The notes: generated by a model not told the origin, from the sequence alone. A stretch of 64,000 nt of DNA from Clostridium_AD sp050717535 (GCF_050717535.1 NZ_JBOITM010000086.1:3539-67538), one strand, 5' to 3'; numbered from the stretch's first letter, positions 8,296 to 17,099 are shown. Numbers and translations: made by a program.

Positions 8296-10653
8296 ATGGA
8301 TAAAAATACAAAACTTCTTCCGCTAATTCCGCTAAGAGGTATGAATATATTTCCATATATGGTGTTGCATTTTGATGTTGGTAGAGAAAAATCTATACTG
8401 GCACTGGAAGATGCTATGCTAAATAATCAAGAAATTTTTCTGGTTTCACAAAAACAATCAAAAATAGAACAACCAGAAGATAAGGATATATATAGTATTG
8501 GTACTGTTTGTAATATAAAACAAATATTAAAGTTACCAGGAGATACAATTAGGGTACTAGTTGAAGGACTAAAAAGAGGAAAGATATCGGAGTACAAAGA
8601 TAGAGAACCGTTTGTACGAGCAGAAATAGAAATTATTGAGGACGATGAATGCGTAGACGATAAGAAATGTAAGGCTTTAGTTAGAATTATAGATAAGGCT
8701 TTTGAAGAGTACATAAATCTTTCAGTTAACAATTTTCCAGATGCACTCTTCAGTTTAGAAGAAACAAAAGAGCCAGGAAGATATTGTGATATTGTAAGTT
8801 CATATTTAATTTTAAAGCCAGAAACAAAGCAAGAATTGCTTGAAGCATTGGAAGTTAACAAAAGATTAGAAAAATTATTATTTATATTAAAAAATGAAGT
8901 TGAAGTGCTAAAAATAGAAAAGAAAATTGGAGTTAAGGTTAAAGGTAGAATTGATAAGATCCAAAAGGATTATTATCTAAGAGAACAGATAAAAGCTATT
9001 CAAGAAGAATTGGGCGAAGATGACGAGAATAAGAGAGAAATAGATGAATATGAAAGTAAAATAAACAAGGCTAAGCTTCCTAAAGCAGCAAAAGAAAAGG
9101 CGACTTATGAACTAAACAGATTGAAAAGTTCAGGGAATTTTTCTGCTGAAAGTGGTGTAATAAAAGGATACCTAGATTGGGTTTTAGCATTGCCTTGGAA
9201 TAAAACAACTAAAGACAACATTGATATTAAGAAGGCTAGAGAAGTATTTGACGCAGAGCATTATGGGCTAGAGGATGTTAAGGAAAGAATAATAGAATAC
9301 TTAGCAGTTAAGAAAATCAGTAAAACTCTTAAAGGACCTATACTTTGTTTGGTAGGGCCACCGGGAGTTGGAAAAACATCTATAGCAAAGTCTGTTGCTA
9401 ATGCATTAAATAGAAATTTTGTTAGAATGTCACTGGGCGGAGTGAAAGATGAAGCTGAAATTAGAGGACATAGAAAAACATACGTGGGTGCAATTCCAGG
9501 TAGAATTATATATGCCATGAAACAAGCCGGATCTAAAAATCCACTATTTTTGTTAGATGAAATTGATAAAATGAGTGGCGATTTTAAGGGAGACCCTGCA
9601 GATGCATTACTGGAAGTTTTAGATAGTGAACAAAATGCAACTTTTAGAGACCATTACCTAGAACTTGACTTTGACTTATCAAAGGTTTTATTTATAACTA
9701 CGGCAAACAAGTTAGATACTATTCCAAGACCATTATTAGATAGAATGGAAATTATTGAAGTATCAGGGTATACTTCAGAAGAAAAATTCCATATTGCTAA
9801 AAATCATCTTATTTTAAAGATGTTAAAGGAACATAATATGGAAGGCGATAAAATAATTTTTTCAGACCCTGCAATAAATTGTATTATTGAAAATTACACT
9901 AGGGAATCAGGTGTCAGAAATCTTGAAAGACAAATCGCATCAGTTATTAGAAAAGCAATAACAGAAATGGTAGAAAAAGATAAAGAAAATGTTAATGTTA
10001 CTGTAGCACATGTTAAGCGTTATTTAGGACCTGTTATATATACTTATGATAAAGCTGAAGAGGAAGACAGAGTAGGTGTTGTAACCGGGCTAGCATGGAC
10101 AGAAGTTGGTGGTGTTACATTGCCAGTAGAGGTAAGTGCTATGGAGGGAACTGGTAAACTTGAACTTACAGGGCAACTAGGAGATGTTATGAAAGAATCT
10201 GCTAAAGCCGGATATAGTTATGTTAGGGCTAATGCGCTAAAATATAATATTGATAAAGATTTTTATAAAAATAAAGATATTCATATTCATGTACCAGAAG
10301 GAGCAGTGCCTAAAGATGGTCCATCTGCGGGGGTAACTATGATAACTGCAATGGTGTCTGCCTTAACTAACCAAAAAGTGAAACATAATGTAGCTATGAC
10401 AGGGGAGATTACACTTACAGGAAGAGTATTACCTATAGGGGGGCTTAAGGAAAAATCACTAGCTGCCTATAGAGCAGGAATTGATACAATTATAATTCCT
10501 AGTGAGAATGAAAAAGATATACAAAAGATACCAAAGAGTATTAAAAATAAACTAAAATTTATAATTGCAAGTAAAGTAGAAGACGTACTTGCAAATGCAT
10601 TACTAGAAAATAAATTAGATGGAGAGATAAATAATGGAGATAAAACAATCTGA
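8296..10653 (+). CDS. lon: ATP-dependent protease La (Lon)
   Basis: A 785-residue cytoplasmic AAA+ serine protease of standard LonA length. The N-terminal substrate-binding domain (about 1-200) is followed by a coiled-coil linker (around YYLREQIKAIQEELG), the ATPase (Walker A GPPGVGKTS, Walker B PLFLLDEIDKM) and the protease domain with the Ser in KDGPSAGVT and the Lys in GGLKEKSLAA. It degrades misfolded and regulatory proteins. AGAGGGAG precedes the ATG. The 3' end overlaps engB by 20 bases, which suggests translational coupling. Confidence 0.97.
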   Translation: MDKNTKLLPLIPLRGMNIFPYMVLHFDVGREKSILALEDAMLNNQEIFLVSQKQSKIEQPEDKDIYSIGTVCNIKQILKLPGDTIRVLVEGLKRGKISEYKDREPFVRAEIEIIEDDECVDDKKCKALVRIIDKAFEEYINLSVNNFPDALFSLEETKEPGRYCDIVSSYLILKPETKQELLEALEVNKRLEKLLFILKNEVEVLKIEKKIGVKVKGRIDKIQKDYYLREQIKAIQEELGEDDENKREIDEYESKINKAKLPKAAKEKATYELNRLKSSGNFSAESGVIKGYLDWVLALPWNKTTKDNIDIKKAREVFDAEHYGLEDVKERIIEYLAVKKISKTLKGPILCLVGPPGVGKTSIAKSVANALNRNFVRMSLGGVKDEAEIRGHRKTYVGAIPGRIIYAMKQAGSKNPLFLLDEIDKMSGDFKGDPADALLEVLDSEQNATFRDHYLELDFDLSKVLFITTANKLDTIPRPLLDRMEIIEVSGYTSEEKFHIAKNHLILKMLKEHNMEGDKIIFSDPAINCIIENYTRESGVRNLERQIASVIRKAITEMVEKDKENVNVTVAHVKRYLGPVIYTYDKAEEEDRVGVVTGLAWTEVGGVTLPVEVSAMEGTGKLELTGQLGDVMKESAKAGYSYVRANALKYNIDKDFYKNKDIHIHVPEGAVPKDGPSAGVTMITAMVSALTNQKVKHNVAMTGEITLTGRVLPIGGLKEKSLAAYRAGIDTIIIPSENEKDIQKIPKSIKNKLKFIIASKVEDVLANALLENKLDGEINNGDKTI

Positions 10654-11236
10654 GTTCATAATTTCAGCAGTAAAACCTACACAGTATCCCACAGATAATA
10701 GAGTAGAGTATGCTTTTGTTGGAAGGTCCAATGTAGGCAAATCCTCTTTAATAAATACTTTAACAAACAGACGTAAATTAGTTAAAGTAAGTGGAACCCC
10801 AGGTAAAACAAGACTTATAAACTTTTTTTTAATAAACGATAGCTTTTATTTCGTAGATTTACCTGGTTATGGATATGCCAAAGTGTCAAAAACTGAGCAA
10901 GCTAAATGGGGAAAAATGATGGAGGACTATTTAATCCGCAGACCTCAGCTTCAAAAAGTAGCATTACTCGTGGATTGTAGACGTAAACCCACCAAAGATG
11001 ATCTCTTAATGTACGGATGGATTAAACACTTTGGTTATGAAGTTGTAATAGTTGCAACAAAAAAGGATAAGTTAAATAGAGCAGAATTAACAAAAAATAA
11101 TAAGTTAATAAGAGAAACACTCAATTTAGAGGAGGGTGAAGAAATTATTAATATTTCATCACTGAAAAAAACAGGAGTAAAAGAATTGTTAGGGAATATG
11201 TTTAGAGACTCTGAAATTGAAGAAGAAAAATTGTAA
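10634..11236 (+). CDS. engB: ribosome biogenesis GTP-binding protein EngB/YsxC
   Basis: A 200-residue small GTPase with G1 GRSNVGKSS, G2 GTPGKT, G3 DLPGYG and G4 TKKDK; the C-terminal ISSLKKTG matches G5. It is an essential factor for late 50S assembly. The start codon lies within the end of lon, with GGAGAG just upstream, and lon-engB is a conserved pair in Firmicutes. Confidence 0.96.
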   Translation: MEIKQSEFIISAVKPTQYPTDNRVEYAFVGRSNVGKSSLINTLTNRRKLVKVSGTPGKTRLINFFLINDSFYFVDLPGYGYAKVSKTEQAKWGKMMEDYLIRRPQLQKVALLVDCRRKPTKDDLLMYGWIKHFGYEVVIVATKKDKLNRAELTKNNKLIRETLNLEEGEEIINISSLKKTGVKELLGNMFRDSEIEEEKL

Positions 11237-11274
11237 AACAAAAAATTACAAAGTAAGAAATACTATAAGACAAT

Positions 11275-11345
11275 AAAATAGACTTACATTACCTTGTGTA
11301 AAAGAGTACTTAGTGCACAAAGTAGTAGGGTCTATTTTTTTTTGA
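11275..11345 (+). terminator. terminator of lon-engB
   Basis: AAAATAGAC (11275-11283) pairs with GTCTATTTT (11330-11338) around a long insert that itself contains a TTGTG/CACAA stem; a run of T residues follows. The rest of the gap to 11498 shows no clear promoter. Confidence 0.7.
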
Positions 11346-11498
11346 TTTTTTGTTTGAAATTTTGTGTCAAATTATTTCTATGAGAATAGTATATATTAGA
11401 ATACAAAAGAAAAAGAATTTTTAATTAATGGTCAAACAGAGTTTGATAATAATTAATAATTATTGTTTAACTAAAATAAATAGGAGGAGGGAAGCAAA

Positions 11499-11864
11499 GT
11501 GGATATGAATGGATTACTAAATGGATTATCTAATTCTCAAGGTAATGAATGTGATCATGATCATAACAAAAAATGTTGTAACAACAACAATAACAACAAT
11601 GGCATCTTCGGTGGAAACGGAATAATCTTGATCATAATTCTTTTATTCTTATGTGGAGGATTAGGTCAAGGACAACAAAATTGTGGCACTGTATGCGGTT
11701 GCGAGAAAAAACACTGTAAAGAACTATGTGCTTGTGGGAGCAACAACAGCGGATGCGGAGGACTCGGTGGATTAGGTTCAGGTTATGGCAGCTGGTGGAT
11801 AATAATACTATTACTTTTATGTTTCTGTGGTGGCAATCAAAACAAAAAATGCGATTGTGACTAA
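11499..11864 (+). CDS. Cys/Gly/Asn-rich small protein with two hydrophobic segments
   Basis: A 121-residue protein with an internal duplication in layout: a polar stretch (DHDHNKKCC and seven Asn), a hydrophobic run (about 38-52), a Cys-rich stretch (CGCEKKHCKELCAC), a Gly-rich stretch, a second hydrophobic run (IIILLLLCFCGG) and a Cys-rich tail. The GTG at 11499 has AGGAGGAGG eight bases upstream. I do not recognise a family. Cys content and hydrophobic runs recall small spore-associated proteins of endospore formers, but that is inference. The next gene encodes a shorter protein of the same style. Confidence 0.7.
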   Translation: MDMNGLLNGLSNSQGNECDHDHNKKCCNNNNNNNGIFGGNGIILIIILLFLCGGLGQGQQNCGTVCGCEKKHCKELCACGSNNSGCGGLGGLGSGYGSWWIIILLLLCFCGGNQNKKCDCD

Positions 11865-11975
11865 TAGTACCTTAGACAGCAGATTATAAATAAACACTCA
11901 GATAAATTTAAATATCAAAAAGCATCCGTTAAAAGTTATATCACATTGAAACATGCCCAGAAAGGGGGGTTTTAT

Positions 11976-12212
11976 ATGTCAAAAAAAAGAGATTGTGGAA
12001 ATTCATGCTGTGGTGTTCAACCCACAAATGCATGTGGAGTTCAAAATCTATGTAGCAATCCAATTTGTGCGTTAATAATCCTAATTATACTTCAAAAAAC
12101 ATGTTTACTTGAAAACAATAACTCATTTTTATTAATACTCTTATACTTGGGTTTTTGCTTCTGTAAAGCTGGAAATGTAGCAAATACTTGTCAGAAATCT
12201 TGTGGTTGCTAA
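11976..12212 (+). CDS. small Cys-rich hydrophobic protein
   Basis: A 78-residue protein beginning MSKKRDCGNSCCG, with a central hydrophobic stretch rich in Ile and Leu and a Cys-rich end (CQKSCGC). I placed the start at the ATG at 11976 because AAAGGGGGG lies at 11961-11969; a TTG ten codons earlier lacks a site. It resembles the upstream 121-residue protein in composition and may be its distant paralog. Function unknown. Confidence 0.65.
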   Translation: MSKKRDCGNSCCGVQPTNACGVQNLCSNPICALIILIILQKTCLLENNNSFLLILLYLGFCFCKAGNVANTCQKSCGC

Positions 12213-12224
12213 TACTAAAAATCA

Positions 12225-12250
12225 GGGAGAGCTCAGGCTCTCCCATTTAT
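12225..12250 (+). terminator. hairpin between the Cys-rich gene and the Asn-rich gene
   Basis: A perfect 8-bp stem GGGAGAGC (12225-12232), loop TCAG, GCTCTCCC (12237-12244). The trailing T content is weak (ATTTAT) and the next ribosome binding site begins at about 12256, so it may terminate partially or act as an mRNA-stabilising hairpin. Confidence 0.5.
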
Positions 12251-12266
12251 AAATGAGGTGATAAAT

Positions 12267-13223
12267 GTGTCAAAACATCATAAACACCATGGAAATAATA
12301 TGGATAATGGAAATAATATGAACAATGGAAACAACAATAACAATAACAGTAACAGCAACGGTAATAATAACAGTAATGGTAACGGCAATAATAACAACAG
12401 CAATAATAGTAATGGCAATAGTAATAATAACGTTAATAATAATCCATTAGCATCTTTGCTAGGTGGAAATTCTGACAATCCAATGATGGCATTATTATCT
12501 GGATTGCTTTCTGGAAATAATGGCGGGGGCAACAATATGCTTGGGGGCTTACTCTCTGGACTCGGTGGTCAAGACAATAATATGTTATCAAATTTGCTTG
12601 GTAATTTAGGTGGGCAAGACAATAACATGCTATCAAATTTGCTTGGTAATTTAGGCGGTCAAGATAATAATATGTTATCAAATTTGTTAGGAAATTTAAA
12701 TGGTCAAGGTGATAATATGCTTGGAAATTTAGTCAATGGCTTAAATTCAAGTAATACAAATTCAACATCAAATTCTAATGCTAATTCCATGGTTGCAAAA
12801 ACTAATAAAAATAATTCCAATGAAAATAATGATTCATCAAACTCTAATTCATCAAATTTAAATGAAAATGAACCATTAGCAAATATATTTTCAGGTATGG
12901 GCGGCATAGATTTAAGCCAGATTTCAAATATGTTAGCTGGAATTGATTTGAATAATTTGGATTTAAGTAGTTTAGATTTAGATAATTCAGGTTTTAGTAA
13001 TATGATAAATTCTCTATCCAATAATAATTCACTGGAAAATAATGATTCCATTGAGAGTAATGATGTTGAATTTAAACATACTGATCCTAAAGAAAGAACA
13101 CATAGTATTATAAAAAACTTGGAGGATGAGGATGTTGGGCAACTAATATATATATTAGCTCGATTGGTAGATGGTAGAAAACTTGAAATGCTCAATAAAA
13201 TTGTAGACGAAAATTCTAATTAA
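12267..13223 (+). CDS. Asn/Ser/Gly-rich repeat protein of unknown function
   Basis: A 318-residue protein with a low-complexity N-terminus (Asn, Gly and Ser for about the first 55 residues after a His-rich start SKHHKHH), then repeats of a 15-residue unit GGQDNNMLSNLLGNL, a second Asn/Ser linker, a Leu/Asp-rich stretch with SNMLAGIDLNNLDLS, and a more ordinary charged C-terminal domain of about 50 residues starting near FKHTDPKERTH. The GTG at 12267 has GAGGTG at a normal distance. The function is unknown; the architecture suggests a flexible scaffold or coat-like protein with a folded C-terminus. Confidence 0.7.
   Translation: MSKHHKHHGNNMDNGNNMNNGNNNNNNSNSNGNNNSNGNGNNNNSNNSNGNSNNNVNNNPLASLLGGNSDNPMMALLSGLLSGNNGGGNNMLGGLLSGLGGQDNNMLSNLLGNLGGQDNNMLSNLLGNLGGQDNNMLSNLLGNLNGQGDNMLGNLVNGLNSSNTNSTSNSNANSMVAKTNKNNSNENNDSSNSNSSNLNENEPLANIFSGMGGIDLSQISNMLAGIDLNNLDLSSLDLDNSGFSNMINSLSNNNSLENNDSIESNDVEFKHTDPKERTHSIIKNLEDEDVGQLIYILARLVDGRKLEMLNKIVDENSN
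12564..12698 (+). repeat. three tandem 45-bp coding repeats
   Basis: Units 12564-12608, 12609-12653 and 12654-12698 each encode GGQDNNMLSNLLGNL with only silent or near-silent differences; a degenerate fourth follows. Copy number could vary between strains by slippage. Confidence 0.85.
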
Positions 13224-13238
13224 TATATTAAAATTTTT

Positions 13239-13286
13239 ATTTAGAGGTATTGCTATTTAGAGGTATAGCTATTTAGAGGTATTGAA
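13239..13286. repeat. three tandem 16-bp repeats
   Basis: Units ATTTAGAGGTATTGCT, ATTTAGAGGTATAGCT and ATTTAGAGGTATTGAA occupy 13239-13254, 13255-13270 and 13271-13286, just past the Asn-rich gene and before the shared terminator. Confidence 0.85.
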
Positions 13287-13312
13287 ATGATGCTATTCTT
13301 TATGTTAATCAT

Positions 13313-13353
13313 CTCAAAAAAATAACTAGCTCACTAGCTAGTTATTTTTTGAG
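13313..13353. terminator. bidirectional terminator between convergent genes
   Basis: AACTAGCT (13324-13331), loop CACT, AGCTAGTT (13336-13343), flanked by A and T tracts on both sides, so it can stop transcription from the Asn-rich gene (+) and the bactofilin gene (-). Confidence 0.85.
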
Positions 13354-13359
13354 GGTGAC

Positions 13360-13755
13360 TTATAAATTCTTACTGTCGCTATCAGTGATATTAATGCTAT
13401 CAGTATTTTCATAGTCTAGCATAGTACATTTGCCATCAAGAATTCCGCCTTCGGAAATCATTAATTTTTTAGCTGAAATGTCTCCCTTGATCTTGCCACA
13501 AGGTTCTATGGTTAAAGTGCTTTTACAAGATATATTTCCATGAAGTATTCCATTTATATATGCATTGTTACATATCATATTGCCTTTTATGTGACCAGAT
13601 TCTCCTAGTATTATATCCTCTTCACAAAAGAGGTCACCATCAATAGAACCATCTATTTTTAACAATCCATTTATATTTATAGAGCCAGTAACACAACATT
13701 GTTCACCAATTAAAGTTTCAATTCTATTTAATTCTTTTTCTTTATTATTAAACAT
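13360..13755 (-). CDS. bactofilin family polymer-forming protein
   Basis: A 131-residue protein with the repeating beta-helix pattern of bactofilins: INGLLKIDGSIDGDL, GHIKGNMICNNAYING, LHGNISCKSTLTIEP and GKIKGDISAKKLMISEGG. Bactofilins polymerise without nucleotide at the membrane and localise envelope or division functions. The first 20 residues form a polar tail. GGAGGAG precedes the ATG. It lies downstream of the leftward anchored protein gene at 14089 with a 333-base gap. Confidence 0.85.
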   Translation of the reverse strand: MFNNKEKELNRIETLIGEQCCVTGSININGLLKIDGSIDGDLFCEEDIILGESGHIKGNMICNNAYINGILHGNISCKSTLTIEPCGKIKGDISAKKLMISEGGILDGKCTMLDYENTDSINITDSDSKNL

Positions 13756-14088
13756 ATAAAATCTCCTCCAATGTTAAATTATTTTATAATTACAAGTGAT
13801 ATTGTTTTATAAAAACATTTCATAAAAAATAAAATAAAATATGTTTTATAATGCATAAAATTATGGGAAAAGGTTAATATTATAAAGGTAATCGGAGTTA
13901 AAATCTCCATTAGCATAAAAATAATTACTAAATTATTATTAATTATTTTATGTGAACCCCCCATCCCCCTTGGGACCGATAATACGGTCCCTTTTGTATT
14001 TTATTAAATACATTAATAGTGATTATAAAATAAATATATGATTAATACCTATATTCTATTACAATTTCATTTGGAAAGCCTGGGAGTT
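13756..14088. other. intergenic region with a GC-rich hairpin
   Basis: Mostly AT-rich. It contains C-rich runs at about 13957-13969 directly before a perfect 7-bp hairpin GGGACCG (13972-13978)/CGGTCCC (13985-13991) followed on the plus strand by TTTTGTATTTT. Read rightward it looks like an intrinsic terminator, but no rightward gene precedes it; read leftward, downstream of the 14089 gene, it lacks a U tract. Confidence 0.5.
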
Positions 14089-15066
14089 TTACTTGATGCT
14101 AATAGAGCTAATCTTAAAGATGGAAGTATTATCACCATTAGGTAAAAGCTTAAGAATTAATTCTATGGTACAGTTTTTGGTGTCTTTTGGAGAGTTAACA
14201 TTAGTTCCTTTAAAATTTAAAGTCCATAGAATATCACTTGCATTACCATTTTTGTCCCAAGCATAATCTTTAAAAACCGCATCTTGAAAGTTGAAATACA
14301 ATTTTTTATTTGATAAATCGCTTAATAGTGAAATATCATTACCATTTAATTTATCGGTGAAAAGTTTTTTTGAGATGTTTAGTTCTGCTAATGGAAAACT
14401 TGTCATGAGATTTATGAAACCTGCTATGGTGTTTTTACCCATATAATTATCTGTATAGGTATAATCAAAGGATTTTAAGCTATCTTTAATTAAAATATAA
14501 CTTACAAAATTTATTTTGCCATCATTAATATTTCCAGATAAAAATTTAGGAGTTTTATTATTTTTACTGTCTATAAAACCCAAAATATTGTTTGTGCTGC
14601 AAAATATATCATCAAATTTTTCATGGTTCCAAAGAAATACATGTTGAACGGAACGATTCACTGTAGAGGATGTAGCTCCTACTGATGTTGTATCCTCAAC
14701 AGAAGCTTGAGTAAATATTTCAGGTACATTGTTTCTAGATATATCCATTAGGGTTAGTCTCATTGGCCATTGCACATAATAATTTCCCACAGTGTTGATT
14801 TTTTTAGAAGGCTCTAAATAATAGCTTTTATCTTTTGAATTTATCTGAATATAATATTTATCACTATTTGTTTTTATGTAGAGAATATCTTTAGTTCCAT
14901 CTCCTGTTAGATCAGCCTGCATTATTTTGTTTTCATTAACAATATTAAATGTACTTATAGAATCTTTTCTTGGAAATAATAAGGAAGAAAGCAGTATTGT
15001 TATTGCAATAATTACTAAAGTATAATAAATATTTTTCTTTTTCAAAAATAACACCTGTAATTTCAT
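14089..15066 (-). CDS. membrane-anchored protein with an FG-GAP/VCBS-like motif, function unknown
   Basis: A 325-residue protein. A basic start (LKKKN) and one hydrophobic segment (about residues 13-31) predict an anchored extracytoplasmic protein. The segment ADLTGDGTKDILYI has the D-x-T/D-G-D-G-x-x-D pattern of calcium-binding FG-GAP/VCBS repeats, and MDISRNNVPEIF may be a weaker second copy. I chose the ATG at 15066 because AAAGGGGG lies eight bases upstream; a GTG three codons earlier overlaps that site. Divergent from the solute-binding lipoprotein gene 114 bases away. Confidence 0.7.
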   Translation of the reverse strand: MKLQVLFLKKKNIYYTLVIIAITILLSSLLFPRKDSISTFNIVNENKIMQADLTGDGTKDILYIKTNSDKYYIQINSKDKSYYLEPSKKINTVGNYYVQWPMRLTLMDISRNNVPEIFTQASVEDTTSVGATSSTVNRSVQHVFLWNHEKFDDIFCSTNNILGFIDSKNNKTPKFLSGNINDGKINFVSYILIKDSLKSFDYTYTDNYMGKNTIAGFINLMTSFPLAELNISKKLFTDKLNGNDISLLSDLSNKKLYFNFQDAVFKDYAWDKNGNASDILWTLNFKGTNVNSPKDTKNCTIELILKLLPNGDNTSIFKISSISIK

Positions 15067-15180
15067 ATATTCCACCCCCTTTAAATTATATGTAGAAGAT
15101 GTAACAATTATATATTTAATTAATTTATATAAAATAAATTTTAAAAAAATTCATATTTATTAAGATGACGAGGTGATTTT

Positions 15181-16425
15181 ATGAAAAAATCTTATAAATA
15201 CATTAAAAATTTATGCGCGGTTATTATTATAATAAGTATTGTAGGTAACCTTTCGGCTTGTAATTCTGAAAAAAATGCTAAAGTAAAAAATCTAAATATT
15301 TTCTTGGATATAAGTGATGAGTATTCTTCTAATGTAATTAAGTTTTTAATTCAAGATTTTAAAAAAAACAATCCAGATGTTGAAATAAAGCTAAATGATA
15401 CATTAGGTAATAAAAGTGATATTATGGAAACAATTAATCTAGGCACAGAAATTGATGCGATTTTTACTAACAGGAATACCTTAATAGAGCTTACTAAAAA
15501 AGGAGTTTTAAGTGATTTAGGAAGCACTTATGAAAAAAATTTTATTAGTGATAGATATTTTGATATTATGGGATCTTATGGTAGGATAGGAGATAAATTC
15601 TATGGTCTAGGAGTTGTGCCCTATTCTATTGAACTACTATATAATAAAGATTATTTAGAAAAATTAAAAATATCTTATCCTAATAATTTAGAAGGATGGT
15701 TAAAGGTTTTGAAACAAGTAAGTGCTAAGGGAATTAAGACACCTGTAACACTAACAGAAGATGTGAATGCAGATGGATTTCTATATTCATTAACAGCTAA
15801 TAAGGTTATAAATATTCATGACCTTGAACAGTACTATGATAGTGGTGAAGAGGGTTATAAGAAGATTAAAGGTATGCAAAAAACATTTGACTCATTTAAC
15901 ACTTTAATAAAAAACAGTGGAATTACTGGGGATTCTTTTGAGGTAGGAAATGAGCAAAGTATCAGCAACTTTAATAATGGGGAAATCCCACTGATGGCAT
16001 GTATTTCTTATTATAATTCTAAACTTAATGGATCCAATATGGGCATAATTGAAGATTATGATAACAATTCGAATTATGGTTCTAATGTGCCTATTATAAT
16101 TAATTCTCTATTGTGTATTCCTATAAATGCAAAAAATGGAGATATTGCTAATGCTTTTATTAAATACATATACAGTGATGAGGTTCAAGCGAGAATTGTT
16201 CAAAAAGGAATTATAAGCGGAAATAAAATTGCAAATAATAGTGTAACTGGTATTGGGAAAATAATGGTTCAACATATGAATAAAGCTAATGATAATAGTA
16301 TTCTTGTTTTGTATAACTTACCTGAAAAGATAAAAAACGGAGTGTTATTAGCTATAAGAAAAATTTTAGATGGTGGATATAACTCTAAAGAATGGGATGA
16401 ATTATTAAAAAAGGCTTACAAGTAA
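15181..16425 (+). CDS. extracellular solute-binding lipoprotein (family 1)
   Basis: A 414-residue protein with a lipoprotein signal peptide: basic MKKSYKYIKN, hydrophobic core, lipobox LSAC with the lipidated Cys at about residue 27. The mature part has the fold pattern of family 1 periplasmic-binding proteins (NLNIFLDIS at the start, NPDVEIKLND, FYGLGVVPYSIELLYNKD in the hinge region, and IPLMACISYY). These bind sugars or peptides for an ABC importer. No permease or ATPase genes adjoin it, so its transporter is elsewhere or it acts as a sensor. GAGGTGA precedes the ATG. Confidence 0.85.
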   Translation: MKKSYKYIKNLCAVIIIISIVGNLSACNSEKNAKVKNLNIFLDISDEYSSNVIKFLIQDFKKNNPDVEIKLNDTLGNKSDIMETINLGTEIDAIFTNRNTLIELTKKGVLSDLGSTYEKNFISDRYFDIMGSYGRIGDKFYGLGVVPYSIELLYNKDYLEKLKISYPNNLEGWLKVLKQVSAKGIKTPVTLTEDVNADGFLYSLTANKVINIHDLEQYYDSGEEGYKKIKGMQKTFDSFNTLIKNSGITGDSFEVGNEQSISNFNNGEIPLMACISYYNSKLNGSNMGIIEDYDNNSNYGSNVPIIINSLLCIPINAKNGDIANAFIKYIYSDEVQARIVQKGIISGNKIANNSVTGIGKIMVQHMNKANDNSILVLYNLPEKIKNGVLLAIRKILDGGYNSKEWDELLKKAYK

Positions 16426-16456
16426 AAAAACTTAAAAGTAAAAAAACTTAAAAGTA
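16422..16456. repeat. two tandem 16-bp repeats at the end of the lipoprotein gene
   Basis: AGTAAAAAAACTTAAA occurs twice in tandem, then AGTAA begins a third copy that merges into the palindrome at 16450. The first copy includes the stop codon of the lipoprotein gene. Confidence 0.75.
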
Positions 16457-16519
16457 ATTTGCAATAAAAAAGAAGTATAAAATTAATTTTATACTTCTTT
16501 TTTATTGCAAATTACTTTT
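16450..16519. terminator. 70-bp perfect palindrome, bidirectional terminator
   Basis: 35 bases (16450-16484, starting AAAAGTAATTTGCAAT) are followed with no spacer by their exact reverse complement (16485-16519). A and T tracts inside allow termination in both directions. It overlaps the last codons of perR. Confidence 0.8.
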
Positions 16520-16922
16520 GGCAATCTTTGCATAAACCATAAAAATATATTTTGCTTTCTAGAACCTCATAGTTAGTATATTGCTTTACGTCTTCATTTA
16601 CATTTGAAAAAGATATGCCTTCTACGTCATCAACTCTACCGCAACTCATGCACTGTATGTGAGGATGTGAACTCATATTGCCATCATATCTAAAGTTACC
16701 TTCACCTACATTAAGTTCTATTATTAATTCAACTTGTACAAGGGTTTTTAATGCCTTATATATTGTAGCCAAACTCATAGTGGGGTAAGTTGGTTGAAGC
16801 GCTTTGTAAATCACTTCTGCAGAAGGGTGTTCTTTCGTGGATTTCAAGTATTTATAAACTGCAATACGTTGAGGTGTGAGCTTTAATTTTTTTTCTCTAA
16901 AAATTGTAGTAATGTTCTCCAT
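16512..16922 (-). CDS. perR: Fur family transcriptional repressor, PerR-like
   Basis: A 136-residue winged-helix metalloregulator. LTPQRIAVYKYL and SLATIYKALKTLVQ form the DNA-binding domain. The regulatory metal site matches PerR (RYD with HPHIQC), and the structural zinc site has CMSCGR and CKDCQK. PerR senses peroxide by iron-catalysed oxidation of His ligands and represses oxidative-stress genes. I prefer the ATG at 16922, which has AGGATGG at a normal distance, over one three codons earlier. A consensus promoter overlaps a palindrome upstream, consistent with autoregulation. Confidence 0.88.
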   Translation of the reverse strand: MENITTIFREKKLKLTPQRIAVYKYLKSTKEHPSAEVIYKALQPTYPTMSLATIYKALKTLVQVELIIELNVGEGNFRYDGNMSSHPHIQCMSCGRVDDVEGISFSNVNEDVKQYTNYEVLESKIYFYGLCKDCQK

Positions 16923-16959
16923 ATACACCATCCTATAATGTAATTTAATGTTATAAGGC

Positions 16960-16990
16960 TTATTATATAATAAAAACTATTACTTGTCAA
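16960..16990 (-). promoter_or_regulatory. perR promoter with overlapping palindromic operator candidate
   Basis: On the reverse strand TTGACA (16990-16985), 17-base spacer, TATAAT (16967-16962): both hexamers match consensus exactly. The -10 lies within the perfect palindrome TTATTATATAATAA (16960-16973), similar in composition to Per boxes (TTATAATNATTATAA). Confidence 0.65.
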
Positions 16991-17099
16991 AACATATAAT
17001 GGAAGTTGTATAAATGAAAAATAAAAATTTTATTGCATTTTTAATTCATTTATAGAATAAGTAACATATATTAGTAATATAGAGAGGAGGGCTGATATT

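Noticed and set aside
13779..13964. Small hydrophobic leftward frame upstream of the bactofilin gene
   Set aside because: No good ribosome binding site; Ile/Phe/Leu-rich translation is expected from AT-rich noncoding sequence.
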